This document shows positions 1 to 9,465 of a stretch of 64,000 bases of DNA, one piece after another. The first letter of the stretch is position 1. Each line of letters opens with the position of its first letter. Source of the stretch: Nitrosopumilus cobalaminigenes. Lineage in GTDB: Archaea > Thermoproteota > Nitrososphaeria > Nitrososphaerales > Nitrosopumilaceae. The DNA is taken from positions 124,001-188,000 of the forward strand of contig NZ_CP026993.1 of the NCBI RefSeq assembly GCF_013407145.1, in the 5' to 3' direction. Made by a program: the position numbers and the translations under genes. The notes beneath the pieces are model-generated. The model was given only the letters and a program-made list of their open reading frames with translations, was not told where the DNA came from and made no database searches.

Positions 1-468
1 TGCATATTTTTCAGCTAATAATTCTGATTGGTATTTTGTATCTCCATAAGGATTAATTGGTTTTCTTGGAGAATCTTCTTTGATTGGAATTGTTTCAGTG
101 TCTCCATAAACACTTGAACTACTTGCAAAAACAACTTTGATTTCAAATTCTTTGGCGATTTTTAGAATATTTTCAGTTCCCACTAGATTTACATCAAAAT
201 ATTCATCTCTTTTAGTGAATGACTCTTGAACTACTGTTAGAGCTGCTTCATGAAAAATACCGTCAACATTTTTACAAATTTCTCTTAATTTATCAAAATT
301 GCGAATATCAATCTCATGAAATTCAATCTTATCTAGAATATCCTCAAGATTGCTCTTTCTCCCAGAATGTAAGTTATCAATCACTTTAACAGAATGATTA
401 TTTTTAATTAATTGACGTACGATATTATTCCCAATAAAACCTGCCCCTCCAGTTACTACATATTCCAT
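1..468 (-). CDS. NAD-dependent sugar epimerase/dehydratase (GalE-like), 3' part outside window
   Basis: This is the first 156 codons of an extended short-chain dehydrogenase; the gene runs off the left edge. The start is ATG at 466-468. The translation opens with MEYVVTGGAGFIGNN, giving the Rossmann GGxGFIG motif at residues 7-13. It continues with HEAA (catalytic-site strand), SSSSVYGD and the active-site YGDTK (YxxxK) near residue 140. The order and spacing match UDP-glucose/UDP-GlcNAc 4-epimerases, which invert C4 of a UDP-hexose using bound NAD. It is transcribed away from the nucleotide-sugar dehydrogenase to its right, leaving about 100 bp that must hold both promoters. The exact substrate cannot be told from the N-terminal half; a 4,6-dehydratase or UDP-xylose synthase relative is possible. 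Confidence 0.85.
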   Translation of the reverse strand, partial: MEYVVTGGAGFIGNNIVRQLIKNNHSVKVIDNLHSGRKSNLEDILDKIEFHEIDIRNFDKLREICKNVDGIFHEAALTVVQESFTKRDEYFDVNLVGTENILKIAKEFEIKVVFASSSSVYGDTETIPIKEDSPRKPINPYGDTKYQSELLAEKYA

Positions 469-575
469 TCTTGATGTGTGAAATATGACATCTTTAAGTT
501 TTGAGCAAAATTGAATCAAAAACCTAAATAAAGAATAACAAAATCTTAACATAAATTAATAAAAATGTGAATGAT

Positions 576-1952
576 ATGAACAAAAAAATTTTTGATAGAA
601 ATATTGATGATGTTAAAAAATCAATTAAATCAGCTGAAATTTCAGTCTGTGTAATTGGGATTGGTAGAATTGGTCTACCTACTGCACTATCTTTTGCAAA
701 ATCAGGATTATTGACTACGGGATTGGATATTAACACTAGTTTAGTTGAAAAAATAAATTCTGGGGATTTTCCTTTAAAGGACGAACCAAAATATGATATA
801 ATTTTTGATGAGGTTTTAAAAAATAAAACATTTCATGCAACAACCCAAGCTAATGAAATTATTCCAAAATCTGATGTTATATTATTATCATTACCTACAC
901 CTATGAATGAAAACAACATTCCTGATTATTCTGCTTTGAAATCTGTTGCAAATCAACTTCACAGTCTAATGACGCCTGGTACATTAGTTGTAGTTGAAAG
1001 TACTATTGAACCAGGTTTTTTGGAAAATGAATTAATTCCTATAATTGATGGAAATGATGAACGATTAGAATCTGGAATTAATTATGGAATAGGAGTTTGT
1101 CCTGAAACTGCAAATCCTGGTGAAATAATCACAGATTTTGAAAAATTACCTAGACTTGTAGGTGGAATAAATAAAAAATCAGCTGATATTATTACTGAAA
1201 TATATCATCATGTATTCCCTGTACAACTCATTCCAATGCCTAATTGTAAGACTGCAAATGCTGTTAAACTTACAACAAATGTTTTTCGTGATATCAATAT
1301 TGCATTCATAAATGAACTATCTATTTTATTTGAAAAACTTGGGATAGATACTAACACTGTTTTGGAAGCAGCAAAAACAAAATATAATTTCCAAGTCCAT
1401 TATCCTGGCGCTGGTGTGGGAGGACCATGTCTACCCATAAACTCGTACCAATTTTTAAATTCTGGAAAACAATTTGACGATGATCTATTGACAATAATCA
1501 AAGCTAGTAGAAAACGAAATGAAAGTATGCCCCATTATGTTATAGACATGATAAATGAAACTTTATCTCAAAATGGAAAATTATTAAAAAATTGTTCATT
1601 ATTGATAATGGGGGTATCATACAAACCCAATGTGAAAGATATACAATTGACACCCGCAGAAATTATAATAAATAAATTAAAAGATCAAGGAGCAATACTC
1701 AAAATCTATGATCCATATTTTAAATCCTCAACTGTGTTTGGAATAGAAACTGAAAACAATTTGGAAGATGCATTACATAAAGTAGATGCAGTGATTTTAC
1801 TTACAGCTCATAAAGAATTTTTAAAAATTGAACCCTCTTTTTTAAAATCAACTATGAAAAGTCCTATAGTAATTGATACTAGAGGTGTTTTTGATGTTTC
1901 TGCTGCAAAAGAAGCTGGTCTAATTATTAGGAGCCTTGGACGAAAATTCTAA
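576..1952 (+). CDS. UDP-N-acetyl-hexosamine (ManNAc-type) 6-dehydrogenase
   Basis: This enzyme should oxidise C6 of a UDP-sugar to the uronate in two NAD-dependent steps. Counting from an upstream GTG at 567, the Rossmann motif GIGRIG lies at residues 31-36. The central-domain residues are in NCKTANAVKLTTN (K234 and N238), and the catalytic cysteine is Cys288 in GVGGPCLPINSY. The PCLP form of the cysteine loop, rather than the GSCFPKD of UDP-glucose dehydrogenases such as the one at 24.6 kb, points to the WecC/ManNAc or GlcNAc branch. I prefer ATG 576 over GTG 567 because the three extra residues add nothing. Its 3' end overlaps the next gene by 17 bases, suggesting coupled translation with the asparagine-synthetase-like enzyme. 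The exact hexosamine is inferred. Confidence 0.85.
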   Translation: MNKKIFDRNIDDVKKSIKSAEISVCVIGIGRIGLPTALSFAKSGLLTTGLDINTSLVEKINSGDFPLKDEPKYDIIFDEVLKNKTFHATTQANEIIPKSDVILLSLPTPMNENNIPDYSALKSVANQLHSLMTPGTLVVVESTIEPGFLENELIPIIDGNDERLESGINYGIGVCPETANPGEIITDFEKLPRLVGGINKKSADIITEIYHHVFPVQLIPMPNCKTANAVKLTTNVFRDINIAFINELSILFEKLGIDTNTVLEAAKTKYNFQVHYPGAGVGGPCLPINSYQFLNSGKQFDDDLLTIIKASRKRNESMPHYVIDMINETLSQNGKLLKNCSLLIMGVSYKPNVKDIQLTPAEIIINKLKDQGAILKIYDPYFKSSTVFGIETENNLEDALHKVDAVILLTAHKEFLKIEPSFLKSTMKSPIVIDTRGVFDVSAAKEAGLIIRSLGRKF

Positions 1953-3156
1953 GGTTTCATTCGATTCTAAATCAGTTCAAGAGATTCTTACTTTAAGATA
2001 TGATACTACACAAATTCCCAAATTACAAAAACTAACTTCAAAACAATTCATACAACAAAATGAAAAAGTTTCAATTGATAAAATTGAAAAATTAATCTCT
2101 GATGAAATTATTTCTAAAATTAATCCTGAAAAAACAAAATTATCTTTAGCACTAAGTGGAGGTATTGATTCTACACTAGTTTTGGCATTAATCAGAAAAC
2201 AGTTTCCAAAAATTCCTATTGAAACTATCTCCATAAAATTTGCTGATAGTAATGATGAATCAATAATTGCAAGTAAAACTGCAGAACATTTTGAAACAAA
2301 TCACTCAATAATTTACCTTGAAAACTTTTTACAAGAATTACCCAAAGCGATTTATATTTCAGAAAAACCTTTTTGGGATTTACATTGGTATTATGTTGTA
2401 AAAAAATCAAATTCTTTTTCAAATTGTCTAGCTTCTGGTGATGGAGGAGATGAACTCTTTGGAGGCTATTCTTTTAGATATTCAAAATTCTTAACTTTAG
2501 TAAATCAAACTTCGTCACCTGTTGAAAAAGTTAAAGCGTATCTTCAATGTCATGAACGTGATAGAGTACCTGATCAAGAAAATATTTTTAAAGAAAAATT
2601 AAAATTCTCGTGGAATTCAATTTATAATATTCTTTTACCTTATTTTGATAACACATTGTCTCTTTTAGATCAAGTATTTTTAGCAGATTATAATGGAAAA
2701 CTTCTTTACAATTTCAGTCCAATCAATTCAAAACTCCATAAATATTTTAAAATTGATTCTCTCACGCCTATATTGTCAAATAATATGATAAATTATTCAA
2801 CACAAATATCTTCTAACCAAAAATATAATCAAAAAAATAATATTGGTAAAATACCATTGAGAACACTTTTGAAAAATTTAGATGCAGAAAAATTTGTTAG
2901 TCCTACAAAACTTGGATTTTCAATTAATACATTAAATTTATGGAAAACTTTTGGTCAAAGAATATCTAAATCATATCTAACAGAAGCAAGAATTGTCCAA
3001 GATGGACTAATTAATGATGATTGGATAAAAAAATATCTCAATTCTACAAACTTGAATGTGAATTATGTAAACAAATTTTTAGGTTTACTGGCATTTGAGA
3101 TATGGTATAGGCTTTTCATTACAAAAGAAATGAAATCTCATGAACAACTAACTTAA
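1936..3156 (+). CDS. asparagine-synthetase-like ATP-PPi amide-forming enzyme without a glutaminase domain
   Basis: A TTG-initiated, 406-residue protein containing only the AMP-forming synthetase half of AsnB. The PP-loop is LSGGIDST (residues 73-80), and the second conserved patch ASGDGGDELFGGY lies at about 166-178. Normal AsnB carries some 200 N-terminal glutaminase residues beginning with Cys2; here there are only about 65 residues before the PP-loop and no such cysteine. Family knowledge: these domains adenylate a carboxylate and transfer an amine. Because the gene overlaps the end of a UDP-uronate dehydrogenase by 17 bases, I infer that it amidates a sugar uronate or joins an amino compound to it, rather than making free asparagine. 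Its stop shares a TTAA palindrome with the convergent glycosyltransferase. Confidence 0.8.
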   Translation: MDENSKVSFDSKSVQEILTLRYDTTQIPKLQKLTSKQFIQQNEKVSIDKIEKLISDEIISKINPEKTKLSLALSGGIDSTLVLALIRKQFPKIPIETISIKFADSNDESIIASKTAEHFETNHSIIYLENFLQELPKAIYISEKPFWDLHWYYVVKKSNSFSNCLASGDGGDELFGGYSFRYSKFLTLVNQTSSPVEKVKAYLQCHERDRVPDQENIFKEKLKFSWNSIYNILLPYFDNTLSLLDQVFLADYNGKLLYNFSPINSKLHKYFKIDSLTPILSNNMINYSTQISSNQKYNQKNNIGKIPLRTLLKNLDAEKFVSPTKLGFSINTLNLWKTFGQRISKSYLTEARIVQDGLINDDWIKKYLNSTNLNVNYVNKFLGLLAFEIWYRLFITKEMKSHEQLT

Positions 3157-4220
3157 GATTGATTTTCAAGAATTTTTTTTAAATTTGCTGCAGTTTCTTT
3201 AGCTACTACATCCCAAGTAAATTTGGATTCAACAAATCCCCTACCTTTCTCTCCCATTTGTTTTGCTTTTTCTTTATTTTTACTCAAAAAAGATATTTTT
3301 TCTATCCATTGTTCAAAATTACCTTTTTCTATTAAATATCCAGTTTCATTTTCCTGCATTGATTCTGGAATTCCTCCAATTTTTGTAGCTAAGACAGGTT
3401 TTTTCATTAAAGCTGCCTCTTGGCTTGTCATTCCTAGAGTATCAAATCCACTAATTAATGCGTAAATATCTACACTCATCAAAAACTCTCTTACTTGTTT
3501 TGGATGCGATAGTCTTCCTAACCAATGAAAATTCTCATACTTGTTTAATCTTGTTAAAACTTCATCCCTGAATGGACCATCCCCTGCCCAATAGAAAGTA
3601 ATTTCAGGCATTTTTTCTAAAATTTCTGTTAAGATGAACATTTCTTTTGTTTTACCCCAAATTATGGCATCTTGTAATAATCCCACACTTGGATGTTGTA
3701 TTTTCATTTGTTCAGTAGGATACCAAAGTGATGGATTTATCCCTTGATACATAGTTTCAAGAATTTTTTTTGGAAATTGTTTCCTAACAATTTTTTTTAA
3801 ATTATTAGATAAAGGTAGAATCGCAATTGATTTTTCTAAACATTCTTTTCCAATTTTATTTTTATACCATAATGCAATTCTCCTATGTGGAGTTTTGTAT
3901 GTTGTTTCTTTTGCCCATTTAAGTTCAGACCAATAATCTCCTCGTAAATGAACAACCAATGGGATTTTAGCTTTTAATGTTGCTAGTCCAAAATGTGATG
4001 AAGGGTTATCGATTAAAACTAAATCTGGTTTAAAATCTGAAATTAATTCATCAAATTTCTTTCTAGTTTGAAACCAATCTGATACTTTTTTACTTGGAAA
4101 TCCTGCATAAATTTCTCTATCGTGAACCACTTTACATTCAATGTCATATTTAGAAATGGCTCTGGAAAATTCTTGCAAATGAAATAACTTACTTTTAGAA
4201 CCGCCTACAAGTAATTTCAA
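3153..4220 (-). CDS. GT4-family glycosyltransferase
   Basis: 355 residues starting at a TTG (MKLLVGGSK). It has the two-Rossmann GT-B plan: an N-terminal acceptor domain with DLVLIDNPSSHFGL near residue 95, and a C-terminal donor domain with the glycine-rich WAGDGPF and the EX7E-type stretch EAALMKKPVLATKIGGIPES. GT4 enzymes transfer a sugar from a nucleotide donor with retention, usually on the cytosolic face. It lies convergent with the asparagine-synthetase-like gene, with shared stop bases, and divergent from the FkbM methyltransferase. Donor and acceptor cannot be read from sequence. Confidence 0.85.
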   Translation of the reverse strand: MKLLVGGSKSKLFHLQEFSRAISKYDIECKVVHDREIYAGFPSKKVSDWFQTRKKFDELISDFKPDLVLIDNPSSHFGLATLKAKIPLVVHLRGDYWSELKWAKETTYKTPHRRIALWYKNKIGKECLEKSIAILPLSNNLKKIVRKQFPKKILETMYQGINPSLWYPTEQMKIQHPSVGLLQDAIIWGKTKEMFILTEILEKMPEITFYWAGDGPFRDEVLTRLNKYENFHWLGRLSHPKQVREFLMSVDIYALISGFDTLGMTSQEAALMKKPVLATKIGGIPESMQENETGYLIEKGNFEQWIEKISFLSKNKEKAKQMGEKGRGFVESKFTWDVVAKETAANLKKILENQS

Positions 4221-4354
4221 ATCATTTTAAAGAAATTTGTTTCAATTAAAAGGATTTAGGATGAATAAATTTAATTCTGAATCTCATTTTATTATGTATA
4301 CATCACAAATCCTACATATTAGGAGATATACAAAAATCATATAATCGGATCAAA

Positions 4355-5242
4355 ATGAATCAACCAAAAAAAATTACTTTGAATGCTTATAGGAAAATTT
4401 TACGTCAATTTAGCTTTGGTTGGGGTATTTCAAAATATTGGCCATTTAGGAAAATCCTAAAACAAATTGAGTCATCATTCATTGAAAGTTCTGTTAAACT
4501 TCAAGATCACGTAATGTATTTGGATCAAAATGATAATCTTGGATTATCCATAAATCCTGTATATGGTGAATCTGATACAAAAATCGTAAAGCAAATTATC
4601 AAACCAGGTGATGTTGTAATGGATATTGGTGCAAATATAGGATATTTTACATTAATTTTTGCAAAACTTGTAGAAAATTCTGGAAAAGTATTTTCTTTTG
4701 AACCTGAATTTAAAAATTTTAAAATATTAAAAAAAAATATTGAAGTTAATGGTTACTCTAATGTTGTTTTAGAGCAAAAAATTGTATCTAACAATGATGG
4801 ACAAACAACATTATACATTTCAGACAAGGCAGGCAGTCATAGAATACACCAACCTGATAATTATGTTGAATCAATTGATATTGACTGTATTTCATTAGAT
4901 AACTATGCTCAACGAAATTCTATAAAGAAAATTGATTTTATAAAAATTGATGTAGAAGGTGCTGAATTTAATGTACTACAAGGATTACAAAAAATAATAA
5001 ATTCAAATAAAAATATCACCTTGCTAGTAGAATTTAGTCCAAATCAAATTAAAAGCTGTGGAATAAAACCCACAGATATGATAAATTTCCTAAAAGAAAA
5101 TAATTTTAAAATTTATTTTACACAGATTCAAAATAATCAAACTCAATTAGTTGAATTTGAAAAAATTTCTACATTGAAAAATTATGAAAATAAAACAATT
5201 AATCTGTTGTGTAGTAGATTATCATTAAATAACATGTTCTAA
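4355..5242 (+). CDS. FkbM-family SAM-dependent methyltransferase
   Basis: 295 residues. The SAM-binding loop VMDIGANIGYF is at 88-98, the acidic ribose-binding FEPE at about 115-118, and the family signature FIKIDVEGAEFNVLQG at about 195-210. FkbM proteins are O-methyltransferases, common in polysaccharide clusters where they cap or decorate sugars. It stands between a glycosyltransferase and a flippase transcribed on the other strand, so it probably has its own promoter in the 134 bp upstream. Which hydroxyl is methylated is unknown. Confidence 0.9.
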   Translation: MNQPKKITLNAYRKILRQFSFGWGISKYWPFRKILKQIESSFIESSVKLQDHVMYLDQNDNLGLSINPVYGESDTKIVKQIIKPGDVVMDIGANIGYFTLIFAKLVENSGKVFSFEPEFKNFKILKKNIEVNGYSNVVLEQKIVSNNDGQTTLYISDKAGSHRIHQPDNYVESIDIDCISLDNYAQRNSIKKIDFIKIDVEGAEFNVLQGLQKIINSNKNITLLVEFSPNQIKSCGIKPTDMINFLKENNFKIYFTQIQNNQTQLVEFEKISTLKNYENKTINLLCSRLSLNNMF

Positions 5243-5252
5243 TTTTATTAAA

Positions 5253-6395
5253 CTAATTTTTTCCCTGTAAATATCTATGTGCAATAAATGAATAACATGC
5301 ACCACAACTTATTCCAACTACAAAAGATATTGCAACACCATTAATCCCATACATTGAACCTAAAGTGATTATTCCAAGAATTTGTACTAAAACAGTAGTA
5401 GTTGTACTTAATACAATGTGTCTGTTATTTTCTTTAGCCCAAAATTTTGGATAATAAAATACGCTGTTTATTGTTGTTGGAATAATAGCCCAACTGACTA
5501 TCCTAATTATTTCCTCGGCTATTTCAAATTTTGGCATAATATATGATATAACTAATGGACCAATTGTTGATCCTAGTACTCCTATTACAACTGAAATTAA
5601 AATAATAATTTTTTTGAGCTTTACATTATCATTTCCTGTAGCTTCTTGAGGAACAATATATTTTTGAATTACAGTGGGCAAAATACTCATCAAAGTAAAA
5701 AATTGTAATGCTAATGAATAATTTCCTAAAATTGCAAAACCTAAGAGGGGTGCAATTATTAATTTGTCTATTGATGAATACGCAGTTCCAGAAATATTTA
5801 ATGCAAAATTATTTAAAATAAATTTCTTTTTTTCTACTAATAATTTAAAATCTATTTTATTTTCTTTAAATCTCTTGATTAATTCTATTACTAAAGGAAA
5901 ATATGATAATGATATTCCTAAAAGTATTCCTGATTCTTCAAAAATATAATAAAACCCAATTCCAAAAATTACCATTAAAATTTTTTGAAGAATAACATAT
6001 TTGGAATATGTACTGTAAAGCTTTCTTCCAAGGAGATCAGATATTACTAGTGTCAAAATAATATATCCTAAAACAATTAGACTCAATCCTAAATCGGCAA
6101 AAAAGAAAAATACAGAAACTGCTGCTACAAATCCTGCAATCGATGTCAATAAAAATAATGTTGATTGAAGTTCAATCTTTTTTGCAGAATAAACCATAAG
6201 GGTATAATTTGATCCAAATAACGAAAGTCCGGATGCTAATGCGGCTATGGATAAAAGATAAGTAATTTCCCCATAATCTTCAGGGCCTATTGTTGCTGCA
6301 ATATACAACCAAAAAATTGCTGCTATACCTGCAGATAAAATATCTGCAACACCAATTGATGATATATCAAAAATTTTCTTCTTCCATTTACTCAT
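5253..6395 (-). CDS. Wzx-type oligosaccharide flippase (MATE/MOP superfamily)
   Basis: 380 residues, mostly hydrophobic, with roughly ten to twelve membrane helices such as VADILSAGIAAIFWLYIAA and ILGNYSLALQFFTLM. The N-terminal AATIGPEDYGEITYL resembles the start of Wzx proteins (typically 400-480 residues), so this one is slightly short. Its expected role is moving a lipid-linked glycan across the cytoplasmic membrane. It follows the GT39-like membrane transferase on the same strand with a 13 bp gap, so the two probably form an operon: flip, then add a sugar on the outside. A second flippase at 15.8 kb implies two different glycan carriers or a replacement. Confidence 0.85.
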   Translation of the reverse strand: MSKWKKKIFDISSIGVADILSAGIAAIFWLYIAATIGPEDYGEITYLLSIAALASGLSLFGSNYTLMVYSAKKIELQSTLFLLTSIAGFVAAVSVFFFFADLGLSLIVLGYIILTLVISDLLGRKLYSTYSKYVILQKILMVIFGIGFYYIFEESGILLGISLSYFPLVIELIKRFKENKIDFKLLVEKKKFILNNFALNISGTAYSSIDKLIIAPLLGFAILGNYSLALQFFTLMSILPTVIQKYIVPQEATGNDNVKLKKIIILISVVIGVLGSTIGPLVISYIMPKFEIAEEIIRIVSWAIIPTTINSVFYYPKFWAKENNRHIVLSTTTTVLVQILGIITLGSMYGINGVAISFVVGISCGACYSFIAHRYLQGKN

Positions 6396-6408
6396 ATAAT
6401 TTTAAAAT

Positions 6409-7956
6409 CTATTTTTCGTTGTTTAAAGACTTGTAATCTATCTCAAAAACTTTAACGTGATAAACAAAGTTATCGTCCTTTGAATCATATACTTTTTTTA
6501 GATATGAGTATTTTGTTTCGTCAATAAATGATTCTTTTAAAAATCCCTCTCTTTCAAAATTTCCATCAACTATAACATGGGTTAAACCTTTATCTTCTGA
6601 ATTTAAAATAAATTCCTTCATAGAATTATAATTATCAGTTGGAATCAAAATTAATTCAAAATTAATTTCTGAATAAAGAGTTGGCCATTGTTTTATTGTT
6701 TGAACTGAACTAATATAGGATGTTTCTGGATTTAACACGTTTATTCCATTAGTGATATTAGAAATTTTTCCCATTATTTCAAATGATTCTCTTTCATGTT
6801 CATAATCTATTTTTTTATAATCATAAAATAAAACAGATGATATTATTATTAACACAATAATTGATATCACAAAAATATTTGATTTTGAATTTTTACCAAT
6901 TATTCTTTGAATTGTAATTACAGCTAATACTGAAAACATTGGTAATAATACATAGAGATACCTTGTGTCTAATGCTGGTAGGACATAGGCATAAAATGCA
7001 GGAATAGACATCATTCCTATAGAAAGAATTATTGATAGATTTTCAATCGTTCGTTTCTTGAAAATTAATAATATTCCTAAGGGAAGAAAAATTATAAAAT
7101 TAGGGATCATTATCCAAATAAAATATTTTATAAATATTTCAAATCCTGAAAATATCTTATTTTCATTATCTGTAGAAACTTCTTTTGTAGAAAATAATTG
7201 TTCAGCACTATTTATGCTTCTGAGAAACACTCCATCATTTTCTGTAATATCATATTTGTATACAGATAATGGTAAGATGACTAAAACAAAAATACTAGTG
7301 ATTAAAATATATTTTAAAATTATTTTATATTTTTCATTTCTAAATTTGATAAAAAATAAAATAGACAACACAACAAAAAATACAATTCCTTCTCCTCTTA
7401 CCAAAGTTGCAAATGCTACAAGTATAAAAGAAAAATATACCCATTTTTTATTGGCATAGAGAAATACAGTTAAACTTGATACTATTAATAAAAAGTAAAG
7501 CGGGTCAGTTATGCCTAAAAAAGAATTAATCATTAATCTTGGTTCAAAAGCAATTAATGCTGCACCAATAATTGCAAATTCCCTTTTGACAAATTTTTTA
7601 CATAAAAAATAAACTGGAACTGTTATTCCTATTGAGAGAGTGACTGAAAGTAATCTCTGTAGTGTCATTAATGCCTGAGCATCTTTTCCATCAAATACTG
7701 AAAAAAATACACTAACAAATATTGACCATCCATTATTTCTTGGAGTCCAATCAGATGGTAATTTCCCTAATTCTGATATGTCAGTACTATACCAAAAATA
7801 GTATAGAGCATCAGAATTAAGAGGAATTTCAAATGGAAAGTAATAAAATCTGATGATAAACGCTAATGCTAAAATTCCAAGAAGAATTATGGTATATTTT
7901 GAAATTTTAGGCATGATTTTTGAATTTTCATCATAATTTTCATGATTTTCCTGCAT
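6409..7956 (-). CDS. membrane glycosyltransferase, GT39/ArnT-like (GT-C fold)
   Basis: About 515 residues with roughly ten membrane helices and a C-terminal soluble part of about 120 residues. The first extracytoplasmic loop contains FEIPLNSDALYYFW. An acidic residue in this loop is the usual catalytic site of GT-C enzymes using polyprenyl-phosphate sugars (mannosyltransferases, ArnT). I chose ATG 7956 over the in-frame TTG 7974 because a TTTAAAT box at 7981-7987 lies about 25 bases upstream of 7956, as expected for a leaderless archaeal message. It is followed closely by a flippase gene. Role inferred: adding a sugar from a dolichol-phosphate donor outside the membrane, or transferring the glycan to its final acceptor. 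Confidence 0.75.
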   Translation of the reverse strand: MQENHENYDENSKIMPKISKYTIILLGILALAFIIRFYYFPFEIPLNSDALYYFWYSTDISELGKLPSDWTPRNNGWSIFVSVFFSVFDGKDAQALMTLQRLLSVTLSIGITVPVYFLCKKFVKREFAIIGAALIAFEPRLMINSFLGITDPLYFLLIVSSLTVFLYANKKWVYFSFILVAFATLVRGEGIVFFVVLSILFFIKFRNEKYKIILKYILITSIFVLVILPLSVYKYDITENDGVFLRSINSAEQLFSTKEVSTDNENKIFSGFEIFIKYFIWIMIPNFIIFLPLGILLIFKKRTIENLSIILSIGMMSIPAFYAYVLPALDTRYLYVLLPMFSVLAVITIQRIIGKNSKSNIFVISIIVLIIISSVLFYDYKKIDYEHERESFEIMGKISNITNGINVLNPETSYISSVQTIKQWPTLYSEINFELILIPTDNYNSMKEFILNSEDKGLTHVIVDGNFEREGFLKESFIDETKYSYLKKVYDSKDDNFVYHVKVFEIDYKSLNNEK

Positions 7957-7980
7957 GTTTACTAACTCTAACAACTGACG

Positions 7981-7987
7981 TTTAAAT
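7981..7987 (-). promoter_or_regulatory. TATA box for the GT39-like gene
   Basis: The sequence reads TTTAAAT on the plus strand (ATTTAAA on the minus strand), about 25 bases before ATG 7956. This spacing fits leaderless transcription and decides the start call. Confidence 0.45.
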
Positions 7988-8016
7988 AATAATTAGAATG
8001 AAAAGATTTGTCGTAA

Positions 8017-9459
8017 ATGAAATATAAGCAAATTCTCTTAACAAGACCTCCTACTGGATCAAATGCATTACAAGGAGGTTCAGATGCTGATCCTCACCCT
8101 CAACCCCCATTAGGCTTAGCATATCTTGCTGGAGTACTAGATAGATTACCTGATGTTAATGTTTTAGATATTTTGGATGGAAATTTTTCTGAAAATTATG
8201 TTTACGATGTAACAATGGCAGTAAAAAAACATAATCCTGACTTAGTTGGATTTAGTGCATTCACCCCATTTGCAAATCCAGCTTTAGAAGCAGCTGAGGC
8301 AGTTAAGAAAGTCAATTCAAATATCTTGACTGTTTTAGGAGGACCACATGCAGTCTTAGCTGACATTACATTACAGAAGTGTCCCTCTTTGGATATTATT
8401 TCATATGATGAGAGTGAAGGACAAATTGAAGAAATAGTTTTAGGCCATCCACTTGAAGATATACCTGGACTATTCATTCGAAAAGACGGTAAAACAATTC
8501 CAACAAAACCACGTTCTTACATAAAAAATATGGATGATTTACCATATCCTGCATATGATAAATTACCTCATTTTCCTGATGGTTATCATCCACATCCACC
8601 AAAAAGTACTGGTAAAAAATGGTGTAGTATAATGTGGAGTAGGGGATGCCCTTTCTTTTGCAATTACTGTAATAGAGAAAATAGCTTTGGTTTGCAATTT
8701 CGAAATCAATCACCTGAATACGTAGTTGATCATATCAAATATCTTCATTCAGAATATGGTATAGAGGAACTGACATTTTATGACGATGTAATGTCTCTCA
8801 ATAGAAAAGCTACAATGAAACTTTTGGATGCTATGACACCTGAAAATCTTGGGTTTAATTTAGTGTGGGATGCTGAAACACGAGTTGATTTAGTAGATCA
8901 AGAAATGCTTTTTGCAATGAAAAAAGCAGGATGTAGAATGATGTCTTATGGAATTGAACATGGTGAATTTATTCATGAGATTAAAGGAGGAACTGCTACT
9001 TTAGAGCAAGCTGAAAATGCTGTAAAATGGACACATAATGCAAAAATTGAAACTGTTGGATATTTTATGATCGGTTTACCTAAAGAAACTCCTGAGACAA
9101 TTCGTAAAACAATAGATTTTGCAAAAAAACTAAACTGTACTTATGCACAATTTGCAATAACTATGCCATTCCCTGGAAATAAGTTATACGATGAGGCAGT
9201 AAAGTCAGGTTTAATCCAGTTAGATGACACTTGGGATAAATTCGTATATTCTGGTATTGGTACTGGCGGTGTCCAAGCACCTGTACTTACAACACAAACA
9301 CTATCTGCTGATGATTTAGCAATGTGGGCCAAAAAGGCATATCATGAATATTACTTTAGACCTTCATACATATTTCAAAAAATGTTAAAAATTAGATCAT
9401 TAGATGATCTTAAAATGTACTATAATGGCTATAGAATGCTTAAAAAAGATACAGCGTGA
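8017..9459 (+). CDS. BchE-like cobalamin-binding radical SAM enzyme
   Basis: 480 residues. Residues 1 to about 140 form a Rossmann-like domain typical of B12-binding radical SAM proteins (LAYLAGVLD, VGFSAFTPF, VLGGPHAVL). The radical SAM core starts with the iron-sulphur motif SRGCPFFCNYCN (Cx3Cx2C), preceded by DDLPYPAYDKLP, and has the SAM-contact patch MMSYGIEHG. Known relatives methylate, epimerise or rearrange carbon centres. Here it begins a plus-strand run with a GT2 enzyme (6 bp gap) and a GT4 enzyme, so a glycan or lipid-carrier substrate is likely. No canonical DxHxxG cobalamin motif is evident, so base-off B12 binding is not proven. Confidence 0.85.
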   Translation: MKYKQILLTRPPTGSNALQGGSDADPHPQPPLGLAYLAGVLDRLPDVNVLDILDGNFSENYVYDVTMAVKKHNPDLVGFSAFTPFANPALEAAEAVKKVNSNILTVLGGPHAVLADITLQKCPSLDIISYDESEGQIEEIVLGHPLEDIPGLFIRKDGKTIPTKPRSYIKNMDDLPYPAYDKLPHFPDGYHPHPPKSTGKKWCSIMWSRGCPFFCNYCNRENSFGLQFRNQSPEYVVDHIKYLHSEYGIEELTFYDDVMSLNRKATMKLLDAMTPENLGFNLVWDAETRVDLVDQEMLFAMKKAGCRMMSYGIEHGEFIHEIKGGTATLEQAENAVKWTHNAKIETVGYFMIGLPKETPETIRKTIDFAKKLNCTYAQFAITMPFPGNKLYDEAVKSGLIQLDDTWDKFVYSGIGTGGVQAPVLTTQTLSADDLAMWAKKAYHEYYFRPSYIFQKMLKIRSLDDLKMYYNGYRMLKKDTA

Positions 9460-9465
9460 TTTAAT

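Noticed and set aside
4261-4344. 27-codon ORF upstream of the FkbM gene
   Set aside because: No ribosome site or known motif; it is as long as expected by chance in this composition.
7058-7459. 133-codon frame antisense to the GT39-like gene
   Set aside because: Lysine/isoleucine-rich low-complexity translation without motif; explained by the membrane protein on the other strand.
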